Shown: piece by piece, positions 8,666-17,274 of the stretch | Layout: every line of letters starts with the position of its first letter | How positions within the stretch are numbered: position 1 is the first letter of the stretch | Origin: an uncultured Clostridium sp. | Lineage (GTDB): Bacteria; Bacillota; Clostridia; TANB77; CAG-508 | Assembly (NCBI GenBank): GCA_900551615.1 | Contig: URWN01000006.1 | Span: 1-63,059, forward strand | DNA: 63,059 nucleotides | Direction: 5' to 3' | Program-made: the position numbers and the translations under genes | The notes under the pieces: model-generated | Database searches by the model: none | What the model saw: only the letters and a program-made list of their open reading frames with translations | What the model was told of the DNA's origin: nothing

Positions 8666-9352
8666 ATGATAGAATTTAGAAACGTATCAAAAACATATGA
8701 TACAGGAACAAAAGCGGTAAAAAATGCAAATTTTGTAATAGATAAAGGAGAATTTGCATTTTTAGTAGGTACATCAGGAAGTGGAAAATCAACATTAATA
8801 AAATTAATATTAAAAGAAGAAGAACCAACATCAGGAAATATAATAATAAATGGAAAAGATACAACATTTTTAAAGCAAAGTAGAGTACCATATTTAAGAA
8901 GAAGTATGGGAGTGGTATTCCAAGACTTTAGATTATTGCCAGACAAAACAGTATATGACAATGTAGCATATGCTATGTATATAGTAAGAGCGACACCAAG
9001 ACATATAAGAAGACAAGTGCCAATGGTATTATCACTTGTAGGGTTAAGTGGAAAAGCAAAAATGTATCCAAATGAATTATCAGGTGGAGAACAACAAAGA
9101 GTTGCATTAGCGAGAGCTTTAGTAAATAATCCATCAATGCTAATAGCGGACGAGCCAACAGGAAATTTAGACCCAGATACAGCATGGGAAATAATGAATC
9201 TATTAAATGAAATAAACATGAGAGGAACAACAGTAGTAGTTGCAACACATGCAAAAGATATAGTAGACAAAATGAAAAAAAGAGTAATACACATTGAAAA
9301 AGGTAGCATTGTAAGAGATGATAAAAAAGGTGGTTATGATAGTGAAATATAA
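8666..9352 (+). CDS. ftsE: cell division ATP-binding protein FtsE
   Basis: 228 aa ABC ATPase. The start at 8666 is preferred over an ATG at 8636 because GAAGGGAAG is suitably spaced and the protein then begins MIEFRNVSKTY like other FtsE. Walker A GTSGSGKSTLIKL, Q-loop VVFQDFRLLP, signature LSGGEQQRVALARAL, Walker B LIADEPTGNLDP and switch His ATHAKD are all intact. With FtsX it forms a membrane complex that uses ATP to activate peptidoglycan hydrolases at the division site rather than to transport a solute. The next gene overlaps its end. Confidence 0.95.
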   Translation: MIEFRNVSKTYDTGTKAVKNANFVIDKGEFAFLVGTSGSGKSTLIKLILKEEEPTSGNIIINGKDTTFLKQSRVPYLRRSMGVVFQDFRLLPDKTVYDNVAYAMYIVRATPRHIRRQVPMVLSLVGLSGKAKMYPNELSGGEQQRVALARALVNNPSMLIADEPTGNLDPDTAWEIMNLLNEINMRGTTVVVATHAKDIVDKMKKRVIHIEKGSIVRDDKKGGYDSEI

Positions 9353-10238
9353 TATATTTGGATATTTAATAGGAGAAGGTTTTAGCAATGTTTTTAAAAA
9401 CAAAAAATCAACAGGAGCATCATTAATGATAATGTGTGCAACAATGATAATATTCGGAATTTTCTTAATATTAGGAGAAAACATAAATCATTTTGTAGAC
9501 CAAGTAAAATCAGAACAAGGTTTTCAAGTATTTTTAAAAACAGATGCAACTGACGAAGAAGTACAAAAAGTAGGAGAAGAAATAAGAAAAATAGATGGAG
9601 TAAGTACAGCAGAATATAAAGATAAAGCATATGCATTAAATACTATGAAAGAAAAATTAGGGGACAAATCAGAATTAATAGATGGATATGGCTCAGAATA
9701 TTTTCCTACATCATATGTAGTAACTTTAACAGATTTAAATTTAAGTAAAGATGTTCAAAATAAAATTTTAGAAATAGCAAATGTAGATAAAATAACAAGT
9801 AGTGATAAAACAGTATCAACATTATTAAACTTAGCAAAAGGAATAAAAGCTGTAACAGGGGTAATTTTAATGTTATTGATAGTAATTTCTATATTTATAA
9901 TATCAAATACTATAAAATTAACAGTACATGCAAGAAGAAAAGAAATATCAATAATGAAATATGTAGGAGCTACAAATAACTTTATAAGATGGCCTTTTAT
10001 AGTAGAAGGTATGATAATAGGAATATTAGCAAGTGTAATTTCTATAGTAATTGTAGGTGGAGCATATAGTTTACTTGCAGAACAAGCTGTAAATGCAAAC
10101 TTTATGCAAACTATAAATATGAGTTTAGTAGGATTTAAAGATATGATTTCATCAATAATTTTTGTGTACATGCTATTAGGAATAGGAATAGGAGCTTTAG
10201 GTAGTGTTATATCTATGAGAAAATACCTTAAGGTATAA
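9336..10238 (+). CDS. ftsX: cell division protein FtsX
   Basis: 300 aa. The start at 9336 (MIVKYNIFGYLIGEGF) is chosen because AGGTGG is well spaced, giving a 17-base overlap with ftsE; the ATG at 9318 lacks a ribosome site. There are four membrane helices: one near residues 25-45, a large extracellular loop (about 50-165), then three helices in the MacB-FtsX domain (about 170-295). The extracellular loop is the part that contacts hydrolases such as PcsB. Two M23 hydrolase genes follow directly, matching the FtsEX-client arrangement. Confidence 0.93.
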   Translation: MIVKYNIFGYLIGEGFSNVFKNKKSTGASLMIMCATMIIFGIFLILGENINHFVDQVKSEQGFQVFLKTDATDEEVQKVGEEIRKIDGVSTAEYKDKAYALNTMKEKLGDKSELIDGYGSEYFPTSYVVTLTDLNLSKDVQNKILEIANVDKITSSDKTVSTLLNLAKGIKAVTGVILMLLIVISIFIISNTIKLTVHARRKEISIMKYVGATNNFIRWPFIVEGMIIGILASVISIVIVGGAYSLLAEQAVNANFMQTINMSLVGFKDMISSIIFVYMLLGIGIGALGSVISMRKYLKV

Positions 10239-10260
10239 TGATAAGCGAAAGGAAGAGAAC

Positions 10261-11499
10261 ATGCGTAAAAATTTATGTGTTGTTTTAATCTTACTAATTT
10301 GTTTTATGTCAGTATATACATATGCTGAAAATGATACAGAAAATAATAGTGTAAATAATAGTGTTAATAACACAACTGATTTACAAACGCAAAGAAGTGA
10401 TTTACAAAATCAATTAAATGAAGCAAATGGGCAACTAGATAATGTACAAAGTAATTTGTCAGAAAATTTACAACAAGTAGAAAAACTAGATAATAGAATT
10501 GAATCATCAGAGCAAGAATTGGCAGAACAAGAAAGTAAGATTACAGAATTAAAAAATTCAATTAATCAAATAGAAGAAGAATTAAATAGTGTAACAGAAA
10601 AATATGATAAGCAAGTTGAATTATTCAAAAAGAGAATGGTTGCAATTTATATGGCGGGGGATACCCAATATTTGGATGTTTTGCTAAAATCAAAAAGTTT
10701 AACAGATTTTATATCTAGTTACTATATTATATCTCAATTGACAGATATAGATGAAAATTTATTAAACGATTTAGAAACTAAAAAGAAAACAATAAATTTG
10801 TCAAAACAAAAACTAGAAAATGAAAAAAAAGAAATGGCAACAATTTTAGAAAATCAAACTAGAACAACAAGAACTTTGCAAAATACAAAAAAAATGAGGG
10901 AAAACTTTATAGAAAAACTTTCAGATGAAGAAAAAACTTTACAAGCAAAAATAGATGAAATAAATAAACAATATGAAGAAGTGAATCAACAAATTTTAGA
11001 ATTAGCACAACAAGGTTTAGATACAACATATATTGGAGGAGAATTAGCATGGCCAGTACCTGGATATACAAGAATTACATCAAAATATGCGATGAGAGTT
11101 CATCCAATAACAGGACAATATAAATTGCACACAGGTGTCGACATAGGAGCACCAATGGGAGCAAATTTTGTTGCAGCAAATGATGGTGTTGTTGTAAAAG
11201 CAGGACCAAATACAGCATACGGAAATATGGTAATAATAGACCATGGTGGAGGAATTTCAACATTATATGCACATGGCTCAGAAATATTAGTTGAAGTAGG
11301 ACAAACTGTAAAAAGAGGAGATGCAATATTAAAAGTCGGTTCGACTGGATATTCAACAGGACCACATGCACATTTTGAAGTTAGAATAAATGGTGTAACA
11401 ACAGATCCATTACCATATATAACAAATGGAGTTGTTCCAGGACAAAGCAATACAGAAGAAAATTCAAATATAGTAGATAATGCAAATACTACAAATTAA
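10261..11499 (+). CDS. M23 peptidoglycan hydrolase with coiled coil, PcsB/EnvC-like (first copy)
   Basis: 412 aa secreted protein. A signal peptide (about 1-22, ending TYAEN) is followed by a long coiled coil (about 40-250) and a LytM/M23 domain (about 260-385). Zinc ligands are intact: the His before Pro-Ile-Thr, HTGVD and HAHFE. It sits 23 bases downstream of ftsX, so it is a good candidate client of FtsEX, which in other bacteria pulls on such coiled coils to activate cell separation. The segment KKRMVAIYMAGD is almost identical in the next gene. The C-terminus ends in an Asn-rich tail. Confidence 0.88.
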   Translation: MRKNLCVVLILLICFMSVYTYAENDTENNSVNNSVNNTTDLQTQRSDLQNQLNEANGQLDNVQSNLSENLQQVEKLDNRIESSEQELAEQESKITELKNSINQIEEELNSVTEKYDKQVELFKKRMVAIYMAGDTQYLDVLLKSKSLTDFISSYYIISQLTDIDENLLNDLETKKKTINLSKQKLENEKKEMATILENQTRTTRTLQNTKKMRENFIEKLSDEEKTLQAKIDEINKQYEEVNQQILELAQQGLDTTYIGGELAWPVPGYTRITSKYAMRVHPITGQYKLHTGVDIGAPMGANFVAANDGVVVKAGPNTAYGNMVIIDHGGGISTLYAHGSEILVEVGQTVKRGDAILKVGSTGYSTGPHAHFEVRINGVTTDPLPYITNGVVPGQSNTEENSNIVDNANTTN

Positions 11500-11589
11500 T
11501 TACAAATTAATGTAATTAAAAAAGCAGTCATTAAAATTTTAAAAATTTTGTACAATGATTAGCCAAATGAAGAGGAGAAAAAGAAACAT

Positions 11590-12870
11590 ATGAAGATTAT
11601 AAGTCAAAGAATTATTGGAATAATATTAATTGTAATGTTGCTGGCAAGTACTGATATATCATTAGCAGTTTCAGAGTCTGAAATAAATGAACAGAAAAAA
11701 CAGCAAAATCAAATAAATAATAAAATAACTGAAACAGAAGAAAAGAAAAAAGATGTTGAAAATGAAAAATCAGAAACATTAAAACAAGTTGAAAGTATAA
11801 ATTCACAAATTGATAATTATGAGACTCAAATAAATGATTTGGATATTAAAATAAGTGAGGCAAATGTAAAAATAAAAGAAGAAGAACAAAAATTATCAGA
11901 AGCTGAACAAAGTTATAAAGAACAAGAAGAATTAATAAAAAAGAGAATGGTGGCTATATATATGTCTGGTGATACATCTTATTTAGATGTATTACTAAGT
12001 TCAAAAAGCTTAACTGATTTTATTTCTAGTTATTATTTAGTATCTGAGGTTACACAAATGGACTCTGAATTATTAGAAAAAATACAAAAACAAAAAGAAG
12101 AAATAGAAAATGCTAAAAAAGAAATAGAAAATAGTAAAGCAACACTAACAGCATCAAAAACAGAAAAAGAAAGTGTTAATAGTCAATTAAAGACAGCTAA
12201 GACAGAAAAAGATAAATACGTTTCACAATTATCAGATCAAGAAAAAGAATTAGAACAAGAAATTCAAACATTAAAAGAAGATAATGCTAAAATAACAAGT
12301 GCAATTAGCCAAGCACAAATAGCATATAAAAAACAATTAGAAGAATTAAAAAAGCAACAGGAAAAAAATAATAGTAATAGTAGCAATAATAGTACTAATA
12401 ATAGTAGTAACAGTGGAAATAAAAAAAATAATAATACTGGAGCTTCAACAGGTTCAGGATATTTTATGAGACCTGTTAGTGGAGGATCAATTTCTACAAA
12501 TGGATATTATTCAAGTGGTAAATTCCATGGTGCAATAGATTATGCTATATCTGCAGGAACACCAGTATATGCGGCGGCAGCTGGCGTTGTCATGGTTACA
12601 GATAATTTACCAAATAGTTATGGTACATATGTTGTAATACAACATGCCAATGGAATGCAATCATATTATGGGCATGGCACAAGGGGGTCAATATGTGTTT
12701 CTCCAGGACAAACTGTAAGTAAGGGTCAACAAATAATGCTTAGTGGAAGTACAGGAAATTCATCTGGTCCGCATTTACATTTTGAATTAAGAACATCACC
12801 TTATAGATATAGTTATAGTGCTACTGCATATGGACAAGATTCAAGAGTTAATCCTTTAAATTATATGTAA
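11590..12870 (+). CDS. M23 peptidoglycan hydrolase with coiled coil, PcsB/EnvC-like (second copy)
   Basis: 426 aa paralogue of the preceding gene with the same plan: signal peptide (about 1-26), long coiled coil (about 30-255), a low-complexity Asn/Ser linker (about 258-290) and an M23 domain (about 295-426). The zinc site is complete (FHGAID and HLHFE). The KKRMVAIYMSGDTSYLDVLL region, a conserved FtsX-facing helical tip, is nearly the same in both copies, whereas the catalytic domains differ substantially. This suggests duplication followed by specialisation. A GAGGAGA ribosome site precedes the ATG. Confidence 0.88.
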   Translation: MKIISQRIIGIILIVMLLASTDISLAVSESEINEQKKQQNQINNKITETEEKKKDVENEKSETLKQVESINSQIDNYETQINDLDIKISEANVKIKEEEQKLSEAEQSYKEQEELIKKRMVAIYMSGDTSYLDVLLSSKSLTDFISSYYLVSEVTQMDSELLEKIQKQKEEIENAKKEIENSKATLTASKTEKESVNSQLKTAKTEKDKYVSQLSDQEKELEQEIQTLKEDNAKITSAISQAQIAYKKQLEELKKQQEKNNSNSSNNSTNNSSNSGNKKNNNTGASTGSGYFMRPVSGGSISTNGYYSSGKFHGAIDYAISAGTPVYAAAAGVVMVTDNLPNSYGTYVVIQHANGMQSYYGHGTRGSICVSPGQTVSKGQQIMLSGSTGNSSGPHLHFELRTSPYRYSYSATAYGQDSRVNPLNYM

Positions 12871-12903
12871 TTTATACATAAAAATAAAAAAAATTAATAT
12901 TTT

Positions 12904-12936
12904 ATATTGAGCGGAATTATCATCCGCTCAAAATTT
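12904..12936 (+). terminator. hairpin between M23 and ctpA genes
   Basis: TGAGCGGA and TCCGCTCA form a perfect 8-bp stem with a 7-base loop, flanked by A/T-rich arms. There is no strong T-run, so it may be a weak terminator. Confidence 0.5.
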
Positions 12937-12956
12937 ATGAAAGGTGTAGGTAAAAA

Positions 12957-14159
12957 ATGGAAAAAGAGAAAAAAATTAAAGTTTATAAAATTCTAATGCT
13001 AGTAGTATTATCAGTTTTTATAACATTTATGATTACGTCAATATCTCTATACACGTATTTTACAAAGAATCCAATATCAGTAAGTGCAAAATCTAATAAT
13101 AAAGATATATCAAATAAGCTAGATAAATATAGAAAAATAATAGATAAATATTATTTGGGTGAAGTTGATGAAAGTAAACTAGAAGAAGGAGCAATAAAGG
13201 GTTATATAGAAGGATTAGATGATCCATATACAGAATACATTTCTAAAGATGATATGGATACTTATTTAGATGATACAATGGGAAATTTTGTAGGAATTGG
13301 AATATATATGATAAAAAATACAAAATATGATAAAATTCAAGTGTTGTCAACCATAAAAGGAAGTCCAGCGGAAAACGCAGGAATACAAGCAGGTGACTTA
13401 ATAGTATCAGTGGACGGTGTTGAATATAAGGCAGATGATATGACAGCAGTATCAAATAAAATAAAAGGTGAAGAAGGAACAAAAGTAACGGTAGAGTTAT
13501 TAAGAGGTTCTGAAAATGTTAAATATGAATTAACAAGATCAAAAGTTAAAGTAAATCAAGTAGAAGGAAAAGTTATTTCAGATGATATAGGATATATAAA
13601 ATTTACATCATTTGATGAAACAACAGCAGAAGATTTTAAAAAAAAGTATCAAGAATTAGCAAAGAAAAATATAAAATCACTAATAATAGATTTAAGAAAT
13701 AATGGCGGAGGAATAGTAGATCAGGCACTAGAAATTGCAGATTATATAGCAGATAAAGATTCAGTTCTATTATATGAGGTAGATAAAAATAATAAAGAAA
13801 CAGTTAGAAAAGCGAAGACTGATCCAATAATAAATATGCCAATAGTTATACTAACAAATGAAAATACAGCAAGTGCTTCAGAAATATTAGCAGGAGCATT
13901 AAAAGATTTAGGAAAAGCAAAAACAGTAGGAACAACAACTTATGGAAAAGGTGTAATTCAACAGATTTTAAAATTAAATGATGGAAGTGGACTAAAAATA
14001 ACTATTGAAGAATATCAAACTCCTAATAAAAATAAGATAAACAAAGTTGGAATAGAACCAGATGAAAAGGTTGAATTACCAGATAGTGTAGAAAGTATAT
14101 TTACTATAAAAGAAAGTGAAGATACTCAATTACAAAAAGCAATAGATATGTTAAAATAA
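12957..14159 (+). CDS. ctpA: C-terminal processing peptidase, S41 family
   Basis: 400 aa. It has one N-terminal membrane helix (about 10-32), a helical cap with the DPYTEYIS motif, a PDZ domain (about 100-190) and the S41 catalytic domain (about 200-380). The Ser nucleophile is in TNENTASASEILAGAL and the base Lys in TTYGKGVIQQ. The active site would lie outside the membrane, trimming C-termini of secreted or membrane proteins. In Clostridia such genes commonly follow FtsEX and M23 genes, so processing of the hydrolases or their regulators is a reasonable guess only. Confidence 0.92.
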   Translation: MEKEKKIKVYKILMLVVLSVFITFMITSISLYTYFTKNPISVSAKSNNKDISNKLDKYRKIIDKYYLGEVDESKLEEGAIKGYIEGLDDPYTEYISKDDMDTYLDDTMGNFVGIGIYMIKNTKYDKIQVLSTIKGSPAENAGIQAGDLIVSVDGVEYKADDMTAVSNKIKGEEGTKVTVELLRGSENVKYELTRSKVKVNQVEGKVISDDIGYIKFTSFDETTAEDFKKKYQELAKKNIKSLIIDLRNNGGGIVDQALEIADYIADKDSVLLYEVDKNNKETVRKAKTDPIINMPIVILTNENTASASEILAGALKDLGKAKTVGTTTYGKGVIQQILKLNDGSGLKITIEEYQTPNKNKINKVGIEPDEKVELPDSVESIFTIKESEDTQLQKAIDMLK

Positions 14160-14177
14160 TAGGAAAGGTTTGGAAAA

Positions 14178-14813
14178 ATGAATTTAGCAAATAAATTGAC
14201 AATTTTTAGAATAATACTTGTACCAATAATGGTTATAATACCATTTTTAGGAATTCAAGGAGAAGTATTTGGAATACCAATATCATATTTAATAATGGAC
14301 TTGATTTTTATAATAGCTTCAATTACAGATAAATTAGATGGTTATATTGCAAGAAGTAGAAATCAAGTAACAACATTTGGAAAATTTTTAGATCCATTGG
14401 CAGATAAAATATTAGTTTTAACAGCAATGGTAATGTTTGTAGAAATGGATAAAATTCCAGCATGGATACCCGTAATAGTACTTGCAAGAGAATTTCTTGT
14501 GTCAGGTTATAGATTAATAGCTGTAGAAAAAGGTGGAAAAGTAATTGCAGCATCAATATGGGGAAAACTAAAAACAGTAACGCAAATGATATCAATAATA
14601 CTAATATTTATAGATAAATTTAATTTCTTTGATTTTGTAAGAGCAACTACTGATGCAAAAGTAGCTATGGAAAGTAGTTTTTTGATATATATGAACCAAG
14701 GAAGTATAGTATTTAATGCAATTACATCAATATGTTTATTAATATCTGTAATAGCAACAGTATTTTCAGGATATGAATATCTAAAAGATGGAAAAGATTT
14801 ATTTAAGGATTAG
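14178..14813 (+). CDS. pgsA: CDP-diacylglycerol-glycerol-3-phosphate 3-phosphatidyltransferase
   Basis: 211 aa integral membrane enzyme making phosphatidylglycerol phosphate from CDP-diacylglycerol and glycerol-3-phosphate. The CDP-alcohol phosphotransferase signature is complete: DKLDGYIARSRNQVTTFGKF continuing into LDPLADK, with all four metal-binding aspartates. Several membrane helices surround it. Length fits PgsA, although other CDP-alcohol transferases share the motif. It lies 18 bases after ctpA and appears co-transcribed. Confidence 0.88.
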   Translation: MNLANKLTIFRIILVPIMVIIPFLGIQGEVFGIPISYLIMDLIFIIASITDKLDGYIARSRNQVTTFGKFLDPLADKILVLTAMVMFVEMDKIPAWIPVIVLAREFLVSGYRLIAVEKGGKVIAASIWGKLKTVTQMISIILIFIDKFNFFDFVRATTDAKVAMESSFLIYMNQGSIVFNAITSICLLISVIATVFSGYEYLKDGKDLFKD

Positions 14814-14832
14814 TGTTTTTTATAAAAAATGC

Positions 14833-14864
14833 TTGACAAATCAAGAAATCTGACTTAATATAAT
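14833..14864 (+). promoter_or_regulatory. candidate promoter for greA
   Basis: TTGACA at 14833-14838 and TATAAT at 14859-14864. Both boxes are perfect but the 20-base spacer is longer than usual, so the pairing is uncertain. Confidence 0.4.
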
Positions 14865-14866
14865 AG

Positions 14867-14896
14867 AAGTTTTTAATATGTTGTATTAAAAACTTA
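14867..14896 (+). other. hairpin in greA leader
   Basis: AAGTTTTTAATA and TATTAAAAACTT form a perfect 12-bp stem around the loop TGTTG, directly after the candidate promoter and upstream of the greA ribosome site. It has no T-run of its own; it may stabilise the leader or cause pausing. Confidence 0.45.
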
Positions 14897-14930
14897 TTAT
14901 AATGATAACAACAATATGGAGGTTATAGAA

Positions 14931-15407
14931 ATGGAAGAAAAAGATGTAATCCTTACACAAGAAGGATATGATAATTTAGATAAAGAATTAAATTATTTAA
15001 AAACAGAAAAAAGAGCTGAAATAGCAGAAAGAATAAAAGTTGCATTAGGCTTTGGAGATTTATCAGAAAATTCAGAATATGATGAAGCTAAAACAGCACA
15101 AGCTGAAAATGAAGTAAAAATAGCTGAGTTAGAAAATAAATTAAGACATGCAAAAATAATTGATGAAAAAGAAATTGATACAGATACAGTTCAAATTGGA
15201 AATACTGTAAAAGTATTAGATATTGAGTTTAATGAAGAAGTAGAATATACAATAGTTGGTTCTACAGAGGTTAATTTAGCAGAAAATAAAATTTCTAATG
15301 AGTCACCTTTAGGGGAAGCTTTATTAGGGGCCAAAAAGAACGAAACAGTAGATGTAAATGCACCAGCAGGTGTAATGCAATATAAAATATTAGATATAAA
15401 AAAATAG
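14931..15407 (+). CDS. greA: transcription elongation factor GreA
   Basis: 158 aa, exactly the usual length when started at 14931, six bases after GGAGGT; the in-frame ATG at 14916 overlaps that ribosome site. An N-terminal coiled coil (about 1-75) carries the acidic tip in FGDLSENSEYDEAK, which reaches the RNA polymerase active site to stimulate cleavage of backtracked RNA. The C-terminal FKBP-like domain (about 80-158) contains the SPLGEALLGAKKNE signature. It rescues stalled transcription. The stop codon abuts a long fold-back element. Confidence 0.95.
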   Translation: MEEKDVILTQEGYDNLDKELNYLKTEKRAEIAERIKVALGFGDLSENSEYDEAKTAQAENEVKIAELENKLRHAKIIDEKEIDTDTVQIGNTVKVLDIEFNEEVEYTIVGSTEVNLAENKISNESPLGEALLGAKKNETVDVNAPAGVMQYKILDIKK

Positions 15408-15595
15408 AGGGATTATGGGGGTAATACTCCGAGTCCTTTTTTTATAGTATAAGTAATTATTATATATTAATATTTAAAGAAAAAGTCCCTATGGAAGACC
15501 CGAAACACCATTTTTTTCTAAAAATATTAATATATAATAATTACAAAGTTGATTTACAAGAAAAAGGGATTTGGAGTATTATCACCATAATCCCT
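15408..15595. repeat. long fold-back element, also likely bidirectional terminator
   Basis: The left arm starts AGGGATTATGG (15408) and the right arm ends CCATAATCCCT (15595). The arms also match over GTAATTATTATATATTAATA and its complement, and over TAATACTCC/GGAGTATTA. The centre, about 15480-15520, contains GTCCCTATGGAAGACCCG. It separates the convergent greA and deoD genes. The left end resembles the sequence after the zinc-ribbon gene at 30781. Confidence 0.7.
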
Positions 15596-15602
15596 TTATT
15601 TT

Positions 15603-16325
15603 TTAAATTTTAATTGCAGCATCTAATGCAAGTTTAATCATGTTATTTAAACCAGTTTGACGCTCTTCAGCAGTTGCAACATTTTTAATAAATTTAGAGT
15701 CTACAACGCTCATTAAACAAGAAGCCTTTTTATTTAGTAATTTAGCATTATAAAATAAAGCAAAAGCTTCCATTTCAACAGAAACTGGATTAAAATTTTC
15801 AGGTAATCTTTCTAAAAATTTATTTACATCAGTCATATAAACATCAAAACAATCGGTAGAAACAGTATTTCCGCTAATAATGTTAGTATTAGTTTCTTTA
15901 GCAGTATTTTCAATAATAGAATTCAATTCTTTACTAGAACTAACAATATGACAATCATCATTATTTAGAGTTAAAGCATAATTACTTTCTGAAAAAACAT
16001 TTTCACTTAAGACAATATCAAATAATTTTAATTCTGGTTTATATCCTCCACAAGAACCTATTCTAATAATATTTTCTACATCATAAAATTTAAATAATTC
16101 ATAGCTATAAATTCCTACACTAGGCATTCCCATACCATGAGCCATTACAGAAATTTCTTTTCCTTTATAAGTACCAGTATATGCAAGCATTCCTCTAACT
16201 TGATTTACAAGTTTATAATTATCAAGAAAATTTTCAGCAATATATTTTGCTCTTAGAGGGTCACCAGGCATTATAACAGTTTTTGCAAAATCACCTTTAT
16301 TTGCTTCATTATGTGGTGTTGACAT
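15603..16325 (-). CDS. deoD: purine nucleoside phosphorylase DeoD-type
   Basis: 240 aa, hexameric-type purine nucleoside phosphorylase that splits purine (deoxy)nucleosides with phosphate into base and (deoxy)ribose-1-phosphate. Visible motifs are MPGDPLRAKYIAE near the N-terminus (phosphate-binding Arg), GMGMPSVGIYSYEL, RIGSCGGY and VEMEAFALF (ribose-binding Glu). Length fits the family. AAAGGAGG precedes the ATG and a good promoter lies upstream. It is monocistronic and convergent with greA. Confidence 0.93.
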   Translation of the reverse strand: MSTPHNEANKGDFAKTVIMPGDPLRAKYIAENFLDNYKLVNQVRGMLAYTGTYKGKEISVMAHGMGMPSVGIYSYELFKFYDVENIIRIGSCGGYKPELKLFDIVLSENVFSESNYALTLNNDDCHIVSSSKELNSIIENTAKETNTNIISGNTVSTDCFDVYMTDVNKFLERLPENFNPVSVEMEAFALFYNAKLLNKKASCLMSVVDSKFIKNVATAEERQTGLNNMIKLALDAAIKI

Positions 16326-16373
16326 ATAAAATTACCTCCTTTGTATCTTGTTGTAAAAATAACAACTATGGTA

Positions 16374-16402
16374 ATTATAGCAATAAAAAAATAAAAAAGC
16401 AA
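16374..16402 (-). promoter_or_regulatory. sigma-A type promoter for deoD
   Basis: On the minus strand, TTGCTT (16402-16397) and TATAAT (16379-16374) are separated by 17 bases, about 50 bases upstream of the deoD start. Confidence 0.6.
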
Positions 16403-16496
16403 TTATCATAAAAAATATTGCAAAAAACAGTAAGTTATGATATAAAATAAATGTAAAAATATAATAAGCTAAATACCAAAGAACAGAGGTGAAATT

Positions 16497-17231
16497 ATGA
16501 TAAAAGCTTATGCAAAATCAGATAAAGGAAATGTTAGAGAAACAAATGAAGATTATTTTTATATTTCAAATTCACTAGATGAGGTTCAATTATATATATT
16601 AGCAGACGGTATGGGAGGATACAACGGGGGAGAAATAGCTAGTAAATTAGCGGTTCAAACAGCTAAAAATTATATAGAAAATAATTTTAAAGATATAGAA
16701 AAAGATAAAGATAGTATAATTCAATTATTAGGAAGCAGTATGGAATATGCAAATATGGTTGTATATGAAAAAGCAAAATCAACACCAGAATTACAAGGAA
16801 TGGGAACAACATTAGAAATATGCTTAATATATAACAACAAAGTATATATAGGTCATGTAGGAGACAGCAGAGTATATAGAATAAGAAAACAATTTATACG
16901 CAAATTAACACAAGACCATAGTTATGTTCAAAAATTAGTAAAAGAAGGAACAATAACAAAAGAACAAGCAGTTCATCATCCACAAAAAAATATGTTAATG
17001 AAAGCATTAGGATGTAATGCTTTTGTAGAGCCAGATGTAATGGTAAAAGGATTTTTAAAAGATGATATTTTAGTTATGAATTCAGACGGATTAACAAACT
17101 TAGTAGATCAAGAAACAATATATGAAATGGCATCAAAAAATATTGAACAAGCAACTAAAGACTTAGTTCAACTTGCTAAAGACAGAGGGGGATATGACAA
17201 CATAACAGTTGTAATTATTAAAAATATATAG
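16497..17231 (+). CDS. PP2C-family protein serine/threonine phosphatase Stp
   Basis: 244 aa cytoplasmic metal-dependent phosphatase. Motifs in order are the N-terminal SDKGNVRETNEDYF (metal Glu/Asp region), LADGMGGYNGGEIAS, GHVGDSRVYRI and the C-terminal RGGYDNITVVI, all with the usual metal-binding aspartates. It precedes the PASTA kinase gene by about 45 bases, the standard phosphatase-kinase pair, and should reverse phosphorylation by that kinase. Often called stp or prpC. Confidence 0.94.
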   Translation: MIKAYAKSDKGNVRETNEDYFYISNSLDEVQLYILADGMGGYNGGEIASKLAVQTAKNYIENNFKDIEKDKDSIIQLLGSSMEYANMVVYEKAKSTPELQGMGTTLEICLIYNNKVYIGHVGDSRVYRIRKQFIRKLTQDHSYVQKLVKEGTITKEQAVHHPQKNMLMKALGCNAFVEPDVMVKGFLKDDILVMNSDGLTNLVDQETIYEMASKNIEQATKDLVQLAKDRGGYDNITVVIIKNI

Positions 17232-17274
17232 CAGTCCACATTAAAAGCTCAAAAGCGAAAGGAAGAGAATAATT

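Noticed and set aside
8617..9309. A 230-codon minus-strand open frame over ftsE
   Set aside because: It is the shadow of a strongly supported FtsE; no ribosome site and no domain, with hydrophobic composition caused by antisense of AT-rich codons.
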